This document shows positions 1-10,693 of a stretch of 64,000 nt of DNA, piece by piece. Numbering within the stretch: position 1 is the stretch's first letter; each line of letters starts with the position of its first letter. The stretch lies in contig JAGMUV010000008.1 in the NCBI GenBank assembly GCA_020744425.1, positions 1,612,001-1,676,000 of the forward strand, read 5' to 3'. The DNA is from Dactylonectria macrodidyma. Its lineage: Eukaryota; Ascomycota; Sordariomycetes; Hypocreales; Nectriaceae. A program made the translations under genes and the position numbers. The notes under the pieces were generated by a model. The model was not told the DNA's origin. It saw nothing but the letters and a program-made list of their open reading frames with translations, and ran no database searches.

Positions 1-925
1 TTCCGTAGATGAAGTTGGCCCGTACATTTCGATCGGACTCTTCTGGGCCAAATCGTGCAAGATGGCCAAGCAGGACTGTTCCAGCTTCTTGGATTCTTCA
101 CAGTACTTGCTTAGGGCGTCTCGACCTTCAGCATATCCGGCGTTGTCACAGAACCCGAAAAGCTTCATCTGAATCATCAGTTTCTGGTGATCGGAACTGC
201 GTTTACCCCGCATCAAGTACTCAAAGACGGAGAATCGAATGCTGTCTCGAAGGCCGGGTGAGTAGGGTGTCGGATCGATGTCGCCTTCATCTTGAAAAAC
301 CACAAAAGGGGGGAAGAGTGCGTTGAGTCGAGCCATCAACTTTAGTGTTTCCTCATCACTCTTGGTCAAGTCTTCGATCAAAGCCTGCAGGTTTCACCGG
401 TTAGCATCGATAATTATTTCAGGAGGAGTGTGGGTTACTTACGCAAATTCTGAAAACCATGTGGAACCGTCGGTAGTGAGTGGAGGCATGATGGTCAAGC
501 TCGTCAACGAGTTGAGCCTGGTGTTTCTCAAGCGCTGTAGTCTCCATCGCGCTCTTTGTCGCTTTCATGAGGCGGAGACGATGAAATTCCATCGCATCCA
601 AATAGCCGAGCCCATCCAGAAGTCGAGATCGGTCGATACCTCCATCTCCGGTGTGCCTGAAAATGTTGCTGGATGCTTCTTTCAGGTGTTTCCGGGGGTT
701 AGCACCGTAGTTGATGCCCTTTGCAGAGCGAATAGCGGGCCAAGCGGCTTTGATCTCAGCCTGGAGAGCAGGATCGTTGTCAAGGGCGCGTAGCTTGCGT
801 TGAACATCTTGGGCGAAACCACATTCTTGAGGGTTGAGGTCGTTGTTGGGGTCAAGAAGTCGTGTCAGAATTTCGTGGCCGGAAGTGAGCCACCACTCCT
901 CGAGCTCTGCCGCGAAAGGCGGCAT
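1..925 (-). CDS. Unknown protein, N-terminal part (runs off the window)
   Basis: Two exons are visible, 443..925 and <1..384, joined by a 58-nt intron (GTAAGT donor, CTGCAG acceptor). Both exons stay open and join at a codon boundary, giving at least 289 residues with no stop before the window edge. The start is the first ATG, giving MPPFAAELEEWW. The visible part is soluble and mixed alpha-helical, without a signal peptide, membrane helix or catalytic motif I recognise. It contains a tract beginning DAMEFHRLRLMKATKSAME and, in exon 2, an acidic-aromatic stretch around FQDEGDIDPTPYSPGL. It resembles an uncharacterised fungal protein. I do not assign a function; the C-terminal part lies outside the window. 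Confidence 0.7.
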
Positions 926-3078
926 GGCTCTCGGATTTCAAAAGAACGAGGGCTGACGTTGATGGATGCGTGTGTTGATGAATAGCTGATGCTGATGAAT
1001 AGCTGGTGCTGATGGAGTGTTGATGTTGATGGTGTTGTTAGGAGGAAGTTGTTGTGGGTAAGTTAGAAAGGCGGCGGCGGTGTTGTGGTTGAGAAGAAAT
1101 AAAGTGGGGAAGTGAGTGACTGCAAATTCGAAGGGTGCAAGATCAAACATTCCAGAGTCCCGGATTCAAGGAGTGCAAAGTCGAAGAGTGAAAGGTCGAA
1201 GTGTGGAGGGTCGAAGTGCGTAGGGATGATGTAAGGGTAAGGTGTGAATAAGAGAGACGTGGAAGGGTGAAGAGGTTGAAGTTCATTCAATAACGAGGTA
1301 TGTTGGAGAAAGGAAGTTATGGGTGGTCAAGTTGTAGTTTCTCTTACTACTAGTACTCAGTTACTGCTCACATGGTGGCTCATCTTTGGCTCTGAACAGC
1401 TGGCGAACACTGGCGGATCACACCGAGGTGAGCGAGGATAGAACAACACGTGACCCAAGGCTGCATAGGTGAGCACCGTACATGATCAATGAGCAATTGC
1501 AACCTGTTTTGACTCCCCATGGCTGTCTTGACGCGAGCCCCAGTGGTGTCGAGATGTATCTGTGTGGTGTTGAGATGTGACTCTGCAGGCCTACCCTGGA
1601 GCAGAGAACGGATCTCTACCTTCTACGTATGCTTCCAGAGCGCATCACGTGAACTCTGGTTTTGCTAAACCAATGTAAAGAGACGCATGAAAGCGGCACA
1701 TATCGCTCAATTTGCGGAGTCTTTGTTGATGAATTTAGATGGTCGGGCACCTACATACGTAGTAAAAGTTAAATGAAGCATGGCTCGGCCGAAATCTAGG
1801 GAGGTATCAGGAGGCCTCGCAATCCCCTGAAGCCCCACAGAGTCCTGGTTCCTGCTTTGGTGACGGAATGTGGGTAGGCCAATGGTTGGCGCTTTTGTCT
1901 TTCTGTCAGTCAGCAGAGATAATTGATTTAGGGTTTCCCTTAGTATAGAGCAACTAAACGCGGGCGTAATTCTCACACTCGAAAGGACTTCCGTCAGTGA
2001 CAGGAGCCACCAAACAGGTCTAAGCGCCCCTGTCCGGCTGAGAGGCGTCATTCCCGTTGCAGTCTTGCAGAGACGAAGTGACGTGGTGAAGAGTAGTGTT
2101 ACCTTTAGTGGAGCCAGGTGGATTCCAGGGGACTGATAATGCCCTCCACTGGGTGACTTGCAGTGACACTACAGTGGCTTTGAGTGGGAAGATTCTCAAG
2201 ACCCTGCTGGTGTGGTCGCCGAGAGTCTGGATTAACTCGGAGGCGCCAAGCCTAATCGGTTTGGCGGCCATGTCACTGGTACTCGCTCGGCTGTTTTAAT
2301 ATCAGTGCAGGTTCCCGGGCGAGCTGCCAGCTCAGTCTGCTCAGTCCTACTCAGATCTGCTCCCTTTTCTTGTGTGTTGATGCTTCGTGACGCCCCTCGA
2401 CGGTCTCGTCGACGGCGCAATTGACCTCGATTTCTTTCATTTCGAATGCGCTCTATGCGCGGTAGGATTGCGCACCATCACAGAACATGACACTGCGGCA
2501 TCCTGGGCGCCTGGCGTGCCGACTTGCCTCCCTGGGCTCCCACCACTTGGCGCGTCCAAAGGGGCCACAGCTGCTGGGCCGTTGGGGGCCATGCAACACC
2601 GCGTGCAGGCTCCGGTTCTCGACACAGGGTTCTAGAAGACAAGGTGCGTTTGTTTCTATTGATACTTTATATTCGGCTATTTTTATTTGGGCCTTCTTCG
2701 AAATCTAGAACACGTCATTTCGGTTGTTCTTTCCAAGCGTTGAAATGTCCCGCCCGCGTTGAGCTATCTGCCAGCTTGCACGCCTCCGCCATGGCCCCAT
2801 CCTGGTTCGTTGCTGATGCAGTGCTGACCAGCAGCTCCTGGGCCACATCAGCGGGTGGGGTACTTGTTTAAAATGGCAGCCAAGAGAGAAGTCTCTCTCG
2901 AATCAATTAACGTCATACGCGTAAAGCCCACGTTGTGGCTGTTGAATGCTTCGTCTGTTATTGCACACGGCAAGCTGTGGACAACCTCAACTAACACGAA
3001 AATGCAGAGGCACCCCGTGAGCATGGCCAAAGAGAAGATGGCCCAAGCTTCTCGTCAGAGCCCTCGACGCTATCCAAG
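926..3078. other. Long intergenic region, no supportable gene
   Basis: Only short unsupported ORFs are seen. Positions 958-1035 form a degenerate TGATG/TTGATG simple repeat, and 1160-1235 carry four imperfect copies of a GTCGAAG-containing motif. The segment nearest the downstream ATPase gene should hold its promoter, but no clear motif could be singled out. Confidence 0.6.
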
Positions 3079-4589
3079 ATGGCCGAGTCAGCAGCGACCA
3101 CATTTGCTTCTATCGTAGTGCTGGGCCTCGGCTTTGCTGCTGCCGGTTACCTCTACCATAAGTTCTACAAGATGATCGTCATTCAAAAGATGATAAACGC
3201 GTTTGAGCCAGGTGACCCAGTTCTGGAATTGGCCGCTACCGGAAAAGCAATCCCTCCTGGCGGCTCTGGCGAGCACTGGATTGTTCGCAGTGAACAAGAG
3301 CGCATCGACGACATTGTCCTCGGGAACGACGTTGGCCACTACCACCTTTTGATTGGCGACAAGGGCTGCGGCAAGAGCAGTATGCTCATAGAGGCCATGC
3401 GCAAGATTGATGGTGAAGGCGTAGCCATGTTCGAGGCCCACGCAGATTTGGAGATTTTTAGGATTCGACTCGGCAAGGCTCTGGATTACGAATACCACGA
3501 GGACTACATTGGAGGATATTTCAGCGAGAGGGGTCCCCGCGAATCCACTGCTCTGCTGGATATCGAGCGAGCTCTCAACAAGCTGGAAAAGGTTGCCATG
3601 AAGAAGCGACGAGAGAGGGGCAAACCCCTCATTGTCATCGTCAACCAGATGCATCTGCTCCGCGATGACGAGGACGGGCGGGACCTGATTGAGCTTCTTC
3701 AACAGCGGGCAGAACAGTGGGCCGCTGCGAATCTGGTCACCATGGTCTTCAATTCCGACGATTACTGGGTCTACGAGCGTTTCAAGCAATTGGCTACGAG
3801 GATGGAGGTCATGTCCGTTGTCGACTTGCCTAAGGCGCATGCCGTTTCCGCCCTGCAGCGCTACAGACTCAAGTATTTTGGAGAGCGAATGTCGGACGAG
3901 CAACTGGAGGATGTCTACGAGAGAGTCGGTGGCCGCTTGAGCTTTTTGAGCCGTGTTGCCAAGAGCAGCGACATGCTCGCAACCTGCGAGGAGATCAAGG
4001 ACATTGAGAAGAGGTGGTTCCTAAACCAATGCTGGATCCTGGGTATGGAAATGGACGACGACGTCATGGACCAGCAGAAGTGGGCTGTAAGTTGACATTG
4101 CTGCCAGCGAGGTGTCTCCTTGGCCGTGTGCTAACATTTGGGCTCTAGGCTGCTGCTATGGTACTGGCAAAGGCCCTCGTCGAAAAGGACGAGGAAGAAC
4201 CAACCTACGACTCAGTCGTTGGCCACCTGCTACCTACGTTCCCTTTCCACAAGGCTCAGGAAATTATGACACGATGTGATTTCATTCGAAAGCTCGATAG
4301 CCTAAACCTCTTCAGCATCACCAGCACTGCTGATGTACGAGCTAGCAGCGTGCCGATGCACATTGCCTTTAAGGAGATTTGCTCCGAGCCAGGCTTCGAC
4401 GAGCACCTAGAGCTCACCATTCAAAGAATCTCGGATATCGAGAGCTTGGGCCGAACACGCGAGCTGGTTGCCAAGGACCTGGTACTTGGTGGGGAATACA
4501 AGATCAAGCAGGGTCTATCGGGAGAGGTTTCGGTGAAGTTGCGCGAGAAGCCCGAGGAGAACAAGTCGTCGTGGTGGTTCAGCCGATGA
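3079..4589 (+). CDS. Membrane-anchored AAA+ ATPase, fungal type
   Basis: Exons 3079..4086 and 4149..4589 join in frame (GTAAGT donor, CTCTAG acceptor), giving 482 residues. The N-terminus has a hydrophobic stretch at about residues 8-26 that fits a membrane anchor. A Walker A motif GDKGCGKSS lies at about residue 93, and the beta-strand ending LIVIVNQMHLL at about residue 187 is the Walker B-like position, although it lacks the usual DE pair (Asn-Gln instead). The C-terminal third is alpha-helical and resembles the winged-helix region of fungal proteins annotated as AAA protein with C-terminal winged helix. Location in mitochondria or another membrane is an inference from the anchor. The substrate is unknown. 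The weak Walker B leaves ATP hydrolysis uncertain. Confidence 0.8.
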
Positions 4590-5123
4590 ACGAAACGACT
4601 TGTAGGTGTTGTTTTTACATCACAATCTGGACGAATCTACGGAGAAACGGAGGAGAATGGCGAAACGGTCGATCCAAAACCTAACAGAAGATACTGACTT
4701 GGAAAGCAGATGATGAAAGAGGGATGGTTCACGATGGGTTGACGCAGGGGCGGAATCAGTGGCTCGGAAGACCACCTATTTCTGTACACACATGACTTTT
4801 TTCCCCCTCTGACATCTGTATTAATAGCTTTGCATAACTCTATACGAGAAATCCTTTCCTTTTGTTTCAAATTATTTCTCTATTCGAAGTTTTTTGATAT
4901 GTTCATTGAACGACGTGCCGTGGTTGACAGTGGGTAAGGTGTGACAGACTGATGCCTCATTTCCAAGGCACTCACCCCCTTCACACCTGTCACCAAGCAA
5001 TCTCGTCCTGGTGAAGCGACGCGTGCCGCCATTTTTTCCTTGGCCCCACACATTTTTCGATTCCCCTTACCCTACACATCTCCAGCCTTCAGATTCAGAT
5101 TCATCCTCGAAGACGGCCTGTCG
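4590..5123. other. Intergenic: 3' flank of the ATPase gene and 5' flank of the Reb1-like gene
   Basis: No gene is seen. The reading frame of the downstream gene stays open upstream of its first ATG (back to about 5040) but has no in-frame ATG there, so this part is taken as 5' leader. Confidence 0.6.
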
Positions 5124-8100
5124 ATGGCCGCCAACAGCAAGTGGCCCGATTTTCGCCTTGCTTCGACTCTGTGGGGTTTGGTAGGCTCTCAGGCTAGCGG
5201 ATCGGACAAACCGCCAACCAGTGACGGTGCCTCCCTCCAAACCGAGGGTCACGACCAAGAGCAACACGACGAGCTCACCCTCAGCGACGAACGCGACGGC
5301 CGGCGGAACAGGTCACCAAAGGCTGCAGACGCAATGATGGACCCGGAAGCTCAGCCAATCGACGGCATAGAGTCGTTCGATAACTTTGAACACGATGCTC
5401 AGGTTGACGACGCGCCCGATAACGAGCCTGACTTTGGAGCCCTCGAAATGTTCGACAGCAATGCGACACAAGCTCCTTACACGACCCAGGTGGCTTCTTC
5501 GAGCTTCGAACCCAATAGCAAGGCGCCCGAGGCGATGATGGAGGAATCGGTGCCTTCTTCGCACTCAAAAAAGTCAAAGCGAGAAAAGAAAGAACGAAAG
5601 AAGAAGGGAATCTCGCATGAAAGCGCATCCGATCAGCCATCAACCGAAGAGGGTTCACGCAAGCCTAGAAAATCAAAGAAAACATCCGAACTATTTGAGA
5701 TTCCGGATAGTCCCCCAATCGAAAGCGCGTCGGATGTGCCTCAGGAGCAGCTTGCAGACGCCGACACCGCCCCCAACGCAAACCAGGCTGAGGAGGCTTC
5801 AGTCCCGTCCACACAGCCAAAACGCAAGCGCGGGACGTCAGATGCAGCAGGAAGCAAACTGCGAAAGAAGAGAAGAGCTCACGAATCTGAAGTCGAGAAT
5901 GCCTCACAAGACGTGGTACAAGGAACACCAGACGACGAGTTACCCGATGTCCCAAATTCTCCCAGCGCGGCCGATCTCCAGCGTCGCAGCCGTTCCCGTG
6001 ATGCTCGATCACAGGAGATTGGTGCTCACGACGACGAGATGGATTTGGACCCTCGGTCAAACGCGCAAGTCAACCAGGGGGACTCTGGTGACCAAGACCT
6101 TGGAACGGATTCCAATGCTGTCAACGGATCCGGCGCCGCCGAAGGTCTAGTGGCTGACCCCGATGTTGAGAGTCTAGCTAGGGAAGCCTGGGCCGAACAT
6201 GTTAATAACGGCCAAGGCCAGAATGGCGGCGACGTCTACGACGTACCGGGAAGCCCAATTGAAGTTCCCAACCCCCCGAGCAGCAATACCAAACGCCCTC
6301 GGCAGTCCAAGCCCAGAAAGGCCAAACCCACTTTCTTTGAAAACCCCCCGGCACCCGAAGATGAAGCATATGGCGAAATGCCATCGCCGTCTGCGGTGAC
6401 TCCTAAGCCACGTCGAGCTAAGAGTGCATCAAAGAAGAAGGCCAAGATTGCACGTGCGCTCCCGCCTTCCTCCATGGAAACGCCGTACGAGGATGGCGTG
6501 GATGGTTCTCAGGGACGCCGCAATAGGATGTCAGGATTTACGCAGGGCAGATTCAGCGACGAGGAGCTGAACCGTATTGCAATGGCCGTTGAGAGTTTCC
6601 GCGGTGAGCGTAACTTGCCACAGCATCAAGTCAACGCAATGATTCACGCCCCTGGAGGAACTACTGCCGGAGACGAACATGCATCGCTTTGGGTCCGCAT
6701 CTTTGAGACATGTCCTGACCGCCATCGACAAAAGATTATCAATATTACTCGCAAGAAGTTTCACAACTTTGTCGCGCGTGGCACGTGGACCCCCGAGCAG
6801 GATGCCGAACTTCGCGATCTCATCGAGGTCCACGGCACCAAGTGGTCCAAGATTGCTGGCATTATCAACCGTCATCCTGAAGATCTCCGCGACCGTTACC
6901 GCAATTACATCGTGTGTGGCGACGCCCAGCGAAAGGACTCTTGGGACGAAGACGAAGAGGGCAGATTGACCAAGTATGTCATGGAAGCCATGGGTGCCAT
7001 TGACGAACTACGACGCATTCAACCTAGTCGCGAGCTGCTTAAGAAACCATATGAAGAGCTCATCGACTGGCAGAATATCAGTGAGCGGATGGAACGAACT
7101 CGCAGTCGCCTTCAGTGCATCACAAAGTGGAAGGCAATGAACATCAAGACGCACGGTAAAGATAAGCTTGCGTCCCATGGACCTGACGCTCTTATCTCGT
7201 TTCGCCTGGAAAAGGCCCGTCGACAGCTCGTCGACATGCCAGAGGAAGAAAGATATAGACTTCTTCTAGCTATTCACGGCATGTCTGTCTCGACCGAGTC
7301 TAAGATTCCTTGGCAGAAACTGGTCGACAAGCCGTTCCGCAACCGCTGGCATCGCGCGACTCAAATGCTCCTCTGGCGGCGGTTGAAACAGACCGTCCCC
7401 GGATGGGAAGAGAAGAATGTGCGCGATTGCGCGCAGTACCTCGTGACCCAGTACAACCAGATAGGAGAGATGCCTAATGTGAGAGATGAGGGGTACAACG
7501 ACGTACAGGAGATGGAATTTATCGGCACTATCCCAATCTCGACGACGTCCAACGGAGCTACCAACAACATTAGCGACGAGTTTGTCCACAACTCTGATAT
7601 GGAGGGAGAAGGCGGAGTTGAGGACGAGTTCGTTGAAGACTTCAAAATGGACTTTGAGAACCAGGACGTCCCTGACGAGCACATTCAGCCGGACTTACCC
7701 ATCGAACCAATGGATCTGACCGAACCCGTGGAAGAAGCTATTCAGCCAGATTTGCCCATTGAGCCCATTGAACATATTGAGCCCGTCGAGGCTACTGAGC
7801 CCGTCGAGGCTGCACAGACCCCTGAAATTGTTGAACCTGTTGAACCTATGGAAATTGAACTCGCGGAACCCGCTCCTCCCAAAGCTACTCGCTCAGCCAA
7901 GAAGTCGGCACCCGGAAAAAGCCGCGCCCCTCGCAGATCTACTACCACAAAGAGTACTCCTGCGAAGACTCCTGCAAAGACTCCCTCAAAGAGAGTATCC
8001 GCCAGGCGAGCAGCCGCACCCTCCCAGGACCCTATTGAGGACGACGATGGTTTTCTAGCTCCGCCTGCCACGGCTGCGGCCGACAACTCAGATCTCGAGG

Positions 8101-8228
8101 ATGCCCGTTCCCGCAAGAAGAAGACGCCCAGCAAGTTTCGCTCCCCCGTTGAGGCGCAGGGCAAGGATGGCGACTCAGACAGCGATATGGACGATATGGA
8201 GGACCTGCCTGCCCGAGTGCTGGCTTGA
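5124..8228 (+). CDS. reb1: Reb1/TTF1-like Myb-domain DNA-binding protein
   Basis: A single uninterrupted exon encodes 1034 residues from the first in-frame ATG (MAANSKWPDF); a start at the later Met-Met (nucleotide 5334) cannot be excluded. The first 470 residues are disordered, acidic and Lys-rich. A helical domain starting GRFSDEELNRIAMAVESF lies at about residue 475, followed by a Myb repeat beginning GTWTPEQDAELRDLIEVHG (about 553) and a second starting SWDEDEEGRLTKYV (about 605); a third, weaker Myb-like unit contains DWQNISERMERTRSRLQC. This order matches Reb1, Nsi1 and TTF-I, which bind rDNA terminators to stop RNA polymerase I and arrest replication forks and also act as general regulatory factors. 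The tail has PIEP/EPVE repeats, then a basic TPAKTPAKTPSKR segment. A nuclear role is expected. Confidence 0.85.
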   Translation: MAANSKWPDFRLASTLWGLVGSQASGSDKPPTSDGASLQTEGHDQEQHDELTLSDERDGRRNRSPKAADAMMDPEAQPIDGIESFDNFEHDAQVDDAPDNEPDFGALEMFDSNATQAPYTTQVASSSFEPNSKAPEAMMEESVPSSHSKKSKREKKERKKKGISHESASDQPSTEEGSRKPRKSKKTSELFEIPDSPPIESASDVPQEQLADADTAPNANQAEEASVPSTQPKRKRGTSDAAGSKLRKKRRAHESEVENASQDVVQGTPDDELPDVPNSPSAADLQRRSRSRDARSQEIGAHDDEMDLDPRSNAQVNQGDSGDQDLGTDSNAVNGSGAAEGLVADPDVESLAREAWAEHVNNGQGQNGGDVYDVPGSPIEVPNPPSSNTKRPRQSKPRKAKPTFFENPPAPEDEAYGEMPSPSAVTPKPRRAKSASKKKAKIARALPPSSMETPYEDGVDGSQGRRNRMSGFTQGRFSDEELNRIAMAVESFRGERNLPQHQVNAMIHAPGGTTAGDEHASLWVRIFETCPDRHRQKIINITRKKFHNFVARGTWTPEQDAELRDLIEVHGTKWSKIAGIINRHPEDLRDRYRNYIVCGDAQRKDSWDEDEEGRLTKYVMEAMGAIDELRRIQPSRELLKKPYEELIDWQNISERMERTRSRLQCITKWKAMNIKTHGKDKLASHGPDALISFRLEKARRQLVDMPEEERYRLLLAIHGMSVSTESKIPWQKLVDKPFRNRWHRATQMLLWRRLKQTVPGWEEKNVRDCAQYLVTQYNQIGEMPNVRDEGYNDVQEMEFIGTIPISTTSNGATNNISDEFVHNSDMEGEGGVEDEFVEDFKMDFENQDVPDEHIQPDLPIEPMDLTEPVEEAIQPDLPIEPIEHIEPVEATEPVEAAQTPEIVEPVEPMEIELAEPAPPKATRSAKKSAPGKSRAPRRSTTTKSTPAKTPAKTPSKRVSARRAAAPSQDPIEDDDGFLAPPATAAADNSDLEDARSRKKKTPSKFRSPVEAQGKDGDSDSDMDDMEDLPARVLA

Positions 8229-8650
8229 AGTGCGCGCGTCGACGGAATTCCGAGTTGGTGTATTTGCGAACCCATTGGACGAAAGGCTCAAAGAGTGTAT
8301 GACTAGACAAACGTATGGATGATGGCTAAGGGGGTTACTCGTACATGTAGTATCAGCAGGGGTGCTTTGCGTTGTCTTGATTCGAGAGAGGAAAGCCTGC
8401 TGTGAACGGCAGTTGACTAGGTAATAGCGGAGTAATTGTTTGCTTCATAGTAACGAGTCCCATTTATTACTGCAACTGTCAAGGCCCCACTGACTCTTCT
8501 ATATGTCCGGCTGTACATGGTGTCGCAACGTGACGAGCCTCGTGATTCTCATTACTCATGGATAGCGGCACCTCGCTCGGTAGGCGAATCTCACTATCCC
8601 TCAACTTTAAACAGCATACAGTCGCATATTTCTCTTCTCCTCTCCCGCTC
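8229..8650. other. Convergent intergenic region between the Reb1-like and Apc10 genes
   Basis: Tail-to-tail spacer of about 420 nt holding both 3' ends. No clear terminator motif or gene is visible. Confidence 0.6.
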
Positions 8651-9989
8651 TCACCGAAGTTCAGGTTCTCGCATAAAGTCGGGAATCGTCAACCCGCCTT
8701 CGGCAGGGTCAAACCTCAACAAGCCCGGGTTCCTCTTCACACTGCTCAACCTATGTCCAGCGCCGCCGTGTACATTCCGCGCCACGGCCTCATCCACGAG
8801 TCCCACGACATCCTCGACGGGGTTGACGTCCCGCCCGGGCCCTTGCGCTGAGTCGGCATCGAAGGCGTAGATCTTGATGCCGCGCAGGTGCGTGTCTTTG
8901 CCGTTCTGGTGATTCTCGAGTATCTCCATCTGCAGGACGTACGACACGAGAGTGTTGCCGTCGGGGTCGCCGCCGGCGCCGGCGAGCGGCACCTGTTGCC
9001 AGCCGACGGGGCTCTCGAGGGCGATGGTGGCGAACTCAATGAGGTTGTTCTCGCTGGTGCCAGATTTGAAGATGATTTTGGTAGGGGTGTAGGACTCGTC
9101 CTCGTTGTAGTCGACGAAGAAGCGGATGTCGCGGATGCCGACTCGCTTGACGAAGTAGACGGTAAGTTTGTGAGGCTGAGGGCCGTCGGATCTGGGCTTT
9201 ACGTCAGGGCTGCGTAGCGGAGACCAGGAGAGACGATACTTACTGCCAAAACATCTTGAGGTCGTCGCTGCGGAGCTCCTCAACACCGTTGCCAGGCTTG
9301 TGGCTGCTGACGGTGAATCTGGCGAGGTTTGAAATTTCCTTGAGGCCGGCAGTGGCCGGGTCTATCAACGGGACGCCCTCATCCTCTTCCTCATCGCCTT
9401 GCTCCTCTTCGATGCTAGTATCTTCCGCCTCGTACTGCTCCTGTGAGAGGGCCTCGTCGTCGTCTACACCCCCATCGACGTCTTCGTCTTGATTTTCTTC
9501 ATCCTCCCCGTCGTGATAGGACATGGATTGTATCCGTTGCTCGATGGCTTCGGTGGCGGCAGCAGTAGGTCCCGGACGAGCCATTCCAAGCACGCTCAAG
9601 TCAGGTTCGGAGCCTGAGTCATCCGAGTCGACCAACGGCATGCTAAGCCGAGGGTGATTCGTCGGCTGGGCCGCTAGGTGATTGTTAGTGACAGAGAGCA
9701 AGTGATCGAGATGGCGAGACCGGATGGCCAGGCGATCGCCATAGGTGCGGAACTGCTCTGCGATGACCTGCACACGGTGGGCGATGGTAGTGTGGCGGTG
9801 CTGGAGCGCTTGCACGACGGCCCTGAGATTCTCTTTGTCGATAGAAGGGGTAGGGCGGGTGGTGCGCTCTCGAGTGCGGGCGAGACCACCCGAGGGTGAG
9901 ACAGGAAGATTCTGTAGGGGCATTCGCTTGAGGGGGGAGGCTGGAGGGGGGAGAGCGAATACTGGGGCGGGTTGGTAGAGGGGATTCAT
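8651..9989 (-). CDS. DOC1: Anaphase-promoting complex subunit 10 (Apc10/Doc1)
   Basis: Exons 9244..9989 and 8651..9191 join in frame across a 52-nt intron (GTAAGT donor, CCCAG acceptor) to give 428 residues. The C-terminal half is the DOC/jelly-roll domain: it includes the segments FWQSDGPQPHKLTVYF, VGIRDIRFFVDYNEDESYTP and HQNGKDTHLRGIKIYA, hallmarks of Apc10. This subunit recruits D-box substrates to the APC/C together with the Cdc20 or Cdh1 coactivator and promotes processive ubiquitylation. The domain begins at about residue 220. It is preceded by an unusually long disordered N-terminus with Pro/Arg-rich and strongly acidic stretches (about residues 165-210); yeast Doc1 also has an extension, animal Apc10 little. 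The start is the first ATG of the exon. Confidence 0.92.
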
Positions 9990-10284
9990 CTTGAGGGATC
10001 AAGTGTGAAGTTGGAGGGCGCGACTGGTGGGATATGTGAGGACATCAAGTGGAGGAGCTATTGAAGACAGAAGAACCCCTTGATATATATAAAGTAGATA
10101 TGACCTCGAAGCAACATGTGCGTTGAAGAAAACGAGTGAAAGGGCCGTAAGGGTAGGGAGTTGACACTGGGCAAGGGTTTCCAAGTTGTAAAGATACGTG
10201 AGTTCGCTGCTGAGTTCAAGCCTTCAAGGTGAGATGGCGGCTGTGTAACTGCGCGGCGCATGCGGGACCTCACAAGGTACGGTG

Positions 10285-10693
10285 TCACTCGACATTAGAC
10301 GAGCCGTTTAGTTGGCGCATCGCAATTACTTTTCCATCCGAAACGCTAGATAAAGGAAACGATGAGGATGCAACAGAAGAGAAATAACAATTACGTACTG
10401 CGATATAATCGAAACGGGTTCGGTGGTGGTGCGCGACGGATTTGCTCAACAGGCTGGTCGGGGGTCCGATGAAGCGGGGGAGGGGCATCAGGCGTCACCA
10501 AAGCTGAGGCGCCTCCGAGTCGTCCAGCGGCTGTTGCAGCTGCAGTTGCGATAGGCGACAGTGCATCGTGGTCAGCACCCGTGGCGGCTGCATTTGCTGA
10601 TGCAGTCGCTGTCGCATTCGAAGTCGTCGCAGTTGTCGCATTGGCATTGGCGGCTACATGGCGGGCTCGTCGCGAGCCACGTGCAAAGTCCAT
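10285..10693 (-). CDS. Small Ala/Thr-rich hypothetical protein
   Basis: Two exons, 10395..10693 and 10285..10345, are proposed from a GTAATT donor and a TATCTAG acceptor. They join in frame to give 119 residues. The N-terminus is basic (MDFARGSRRARHVAANANA), followed by a low-complexity Ala/Thr/Asn stretch and then a conserved-looking segment with PPPNPFRLYRSTVSDGKVIA. No family is recognised. The basic start could be a mitochondrial or nuclear targeting signal, but that is speculation. Without the intron the frame stops just after RLYRST. The low-complexity coding makes a chance ORF possible. Confidence 0.4.

Noticed and set aside
5040..5123. Upstream extension of the Reb1-like frame
   Set aside because: It has no ATG in frame and begins with a TTG, so it is taken as 5' leader.
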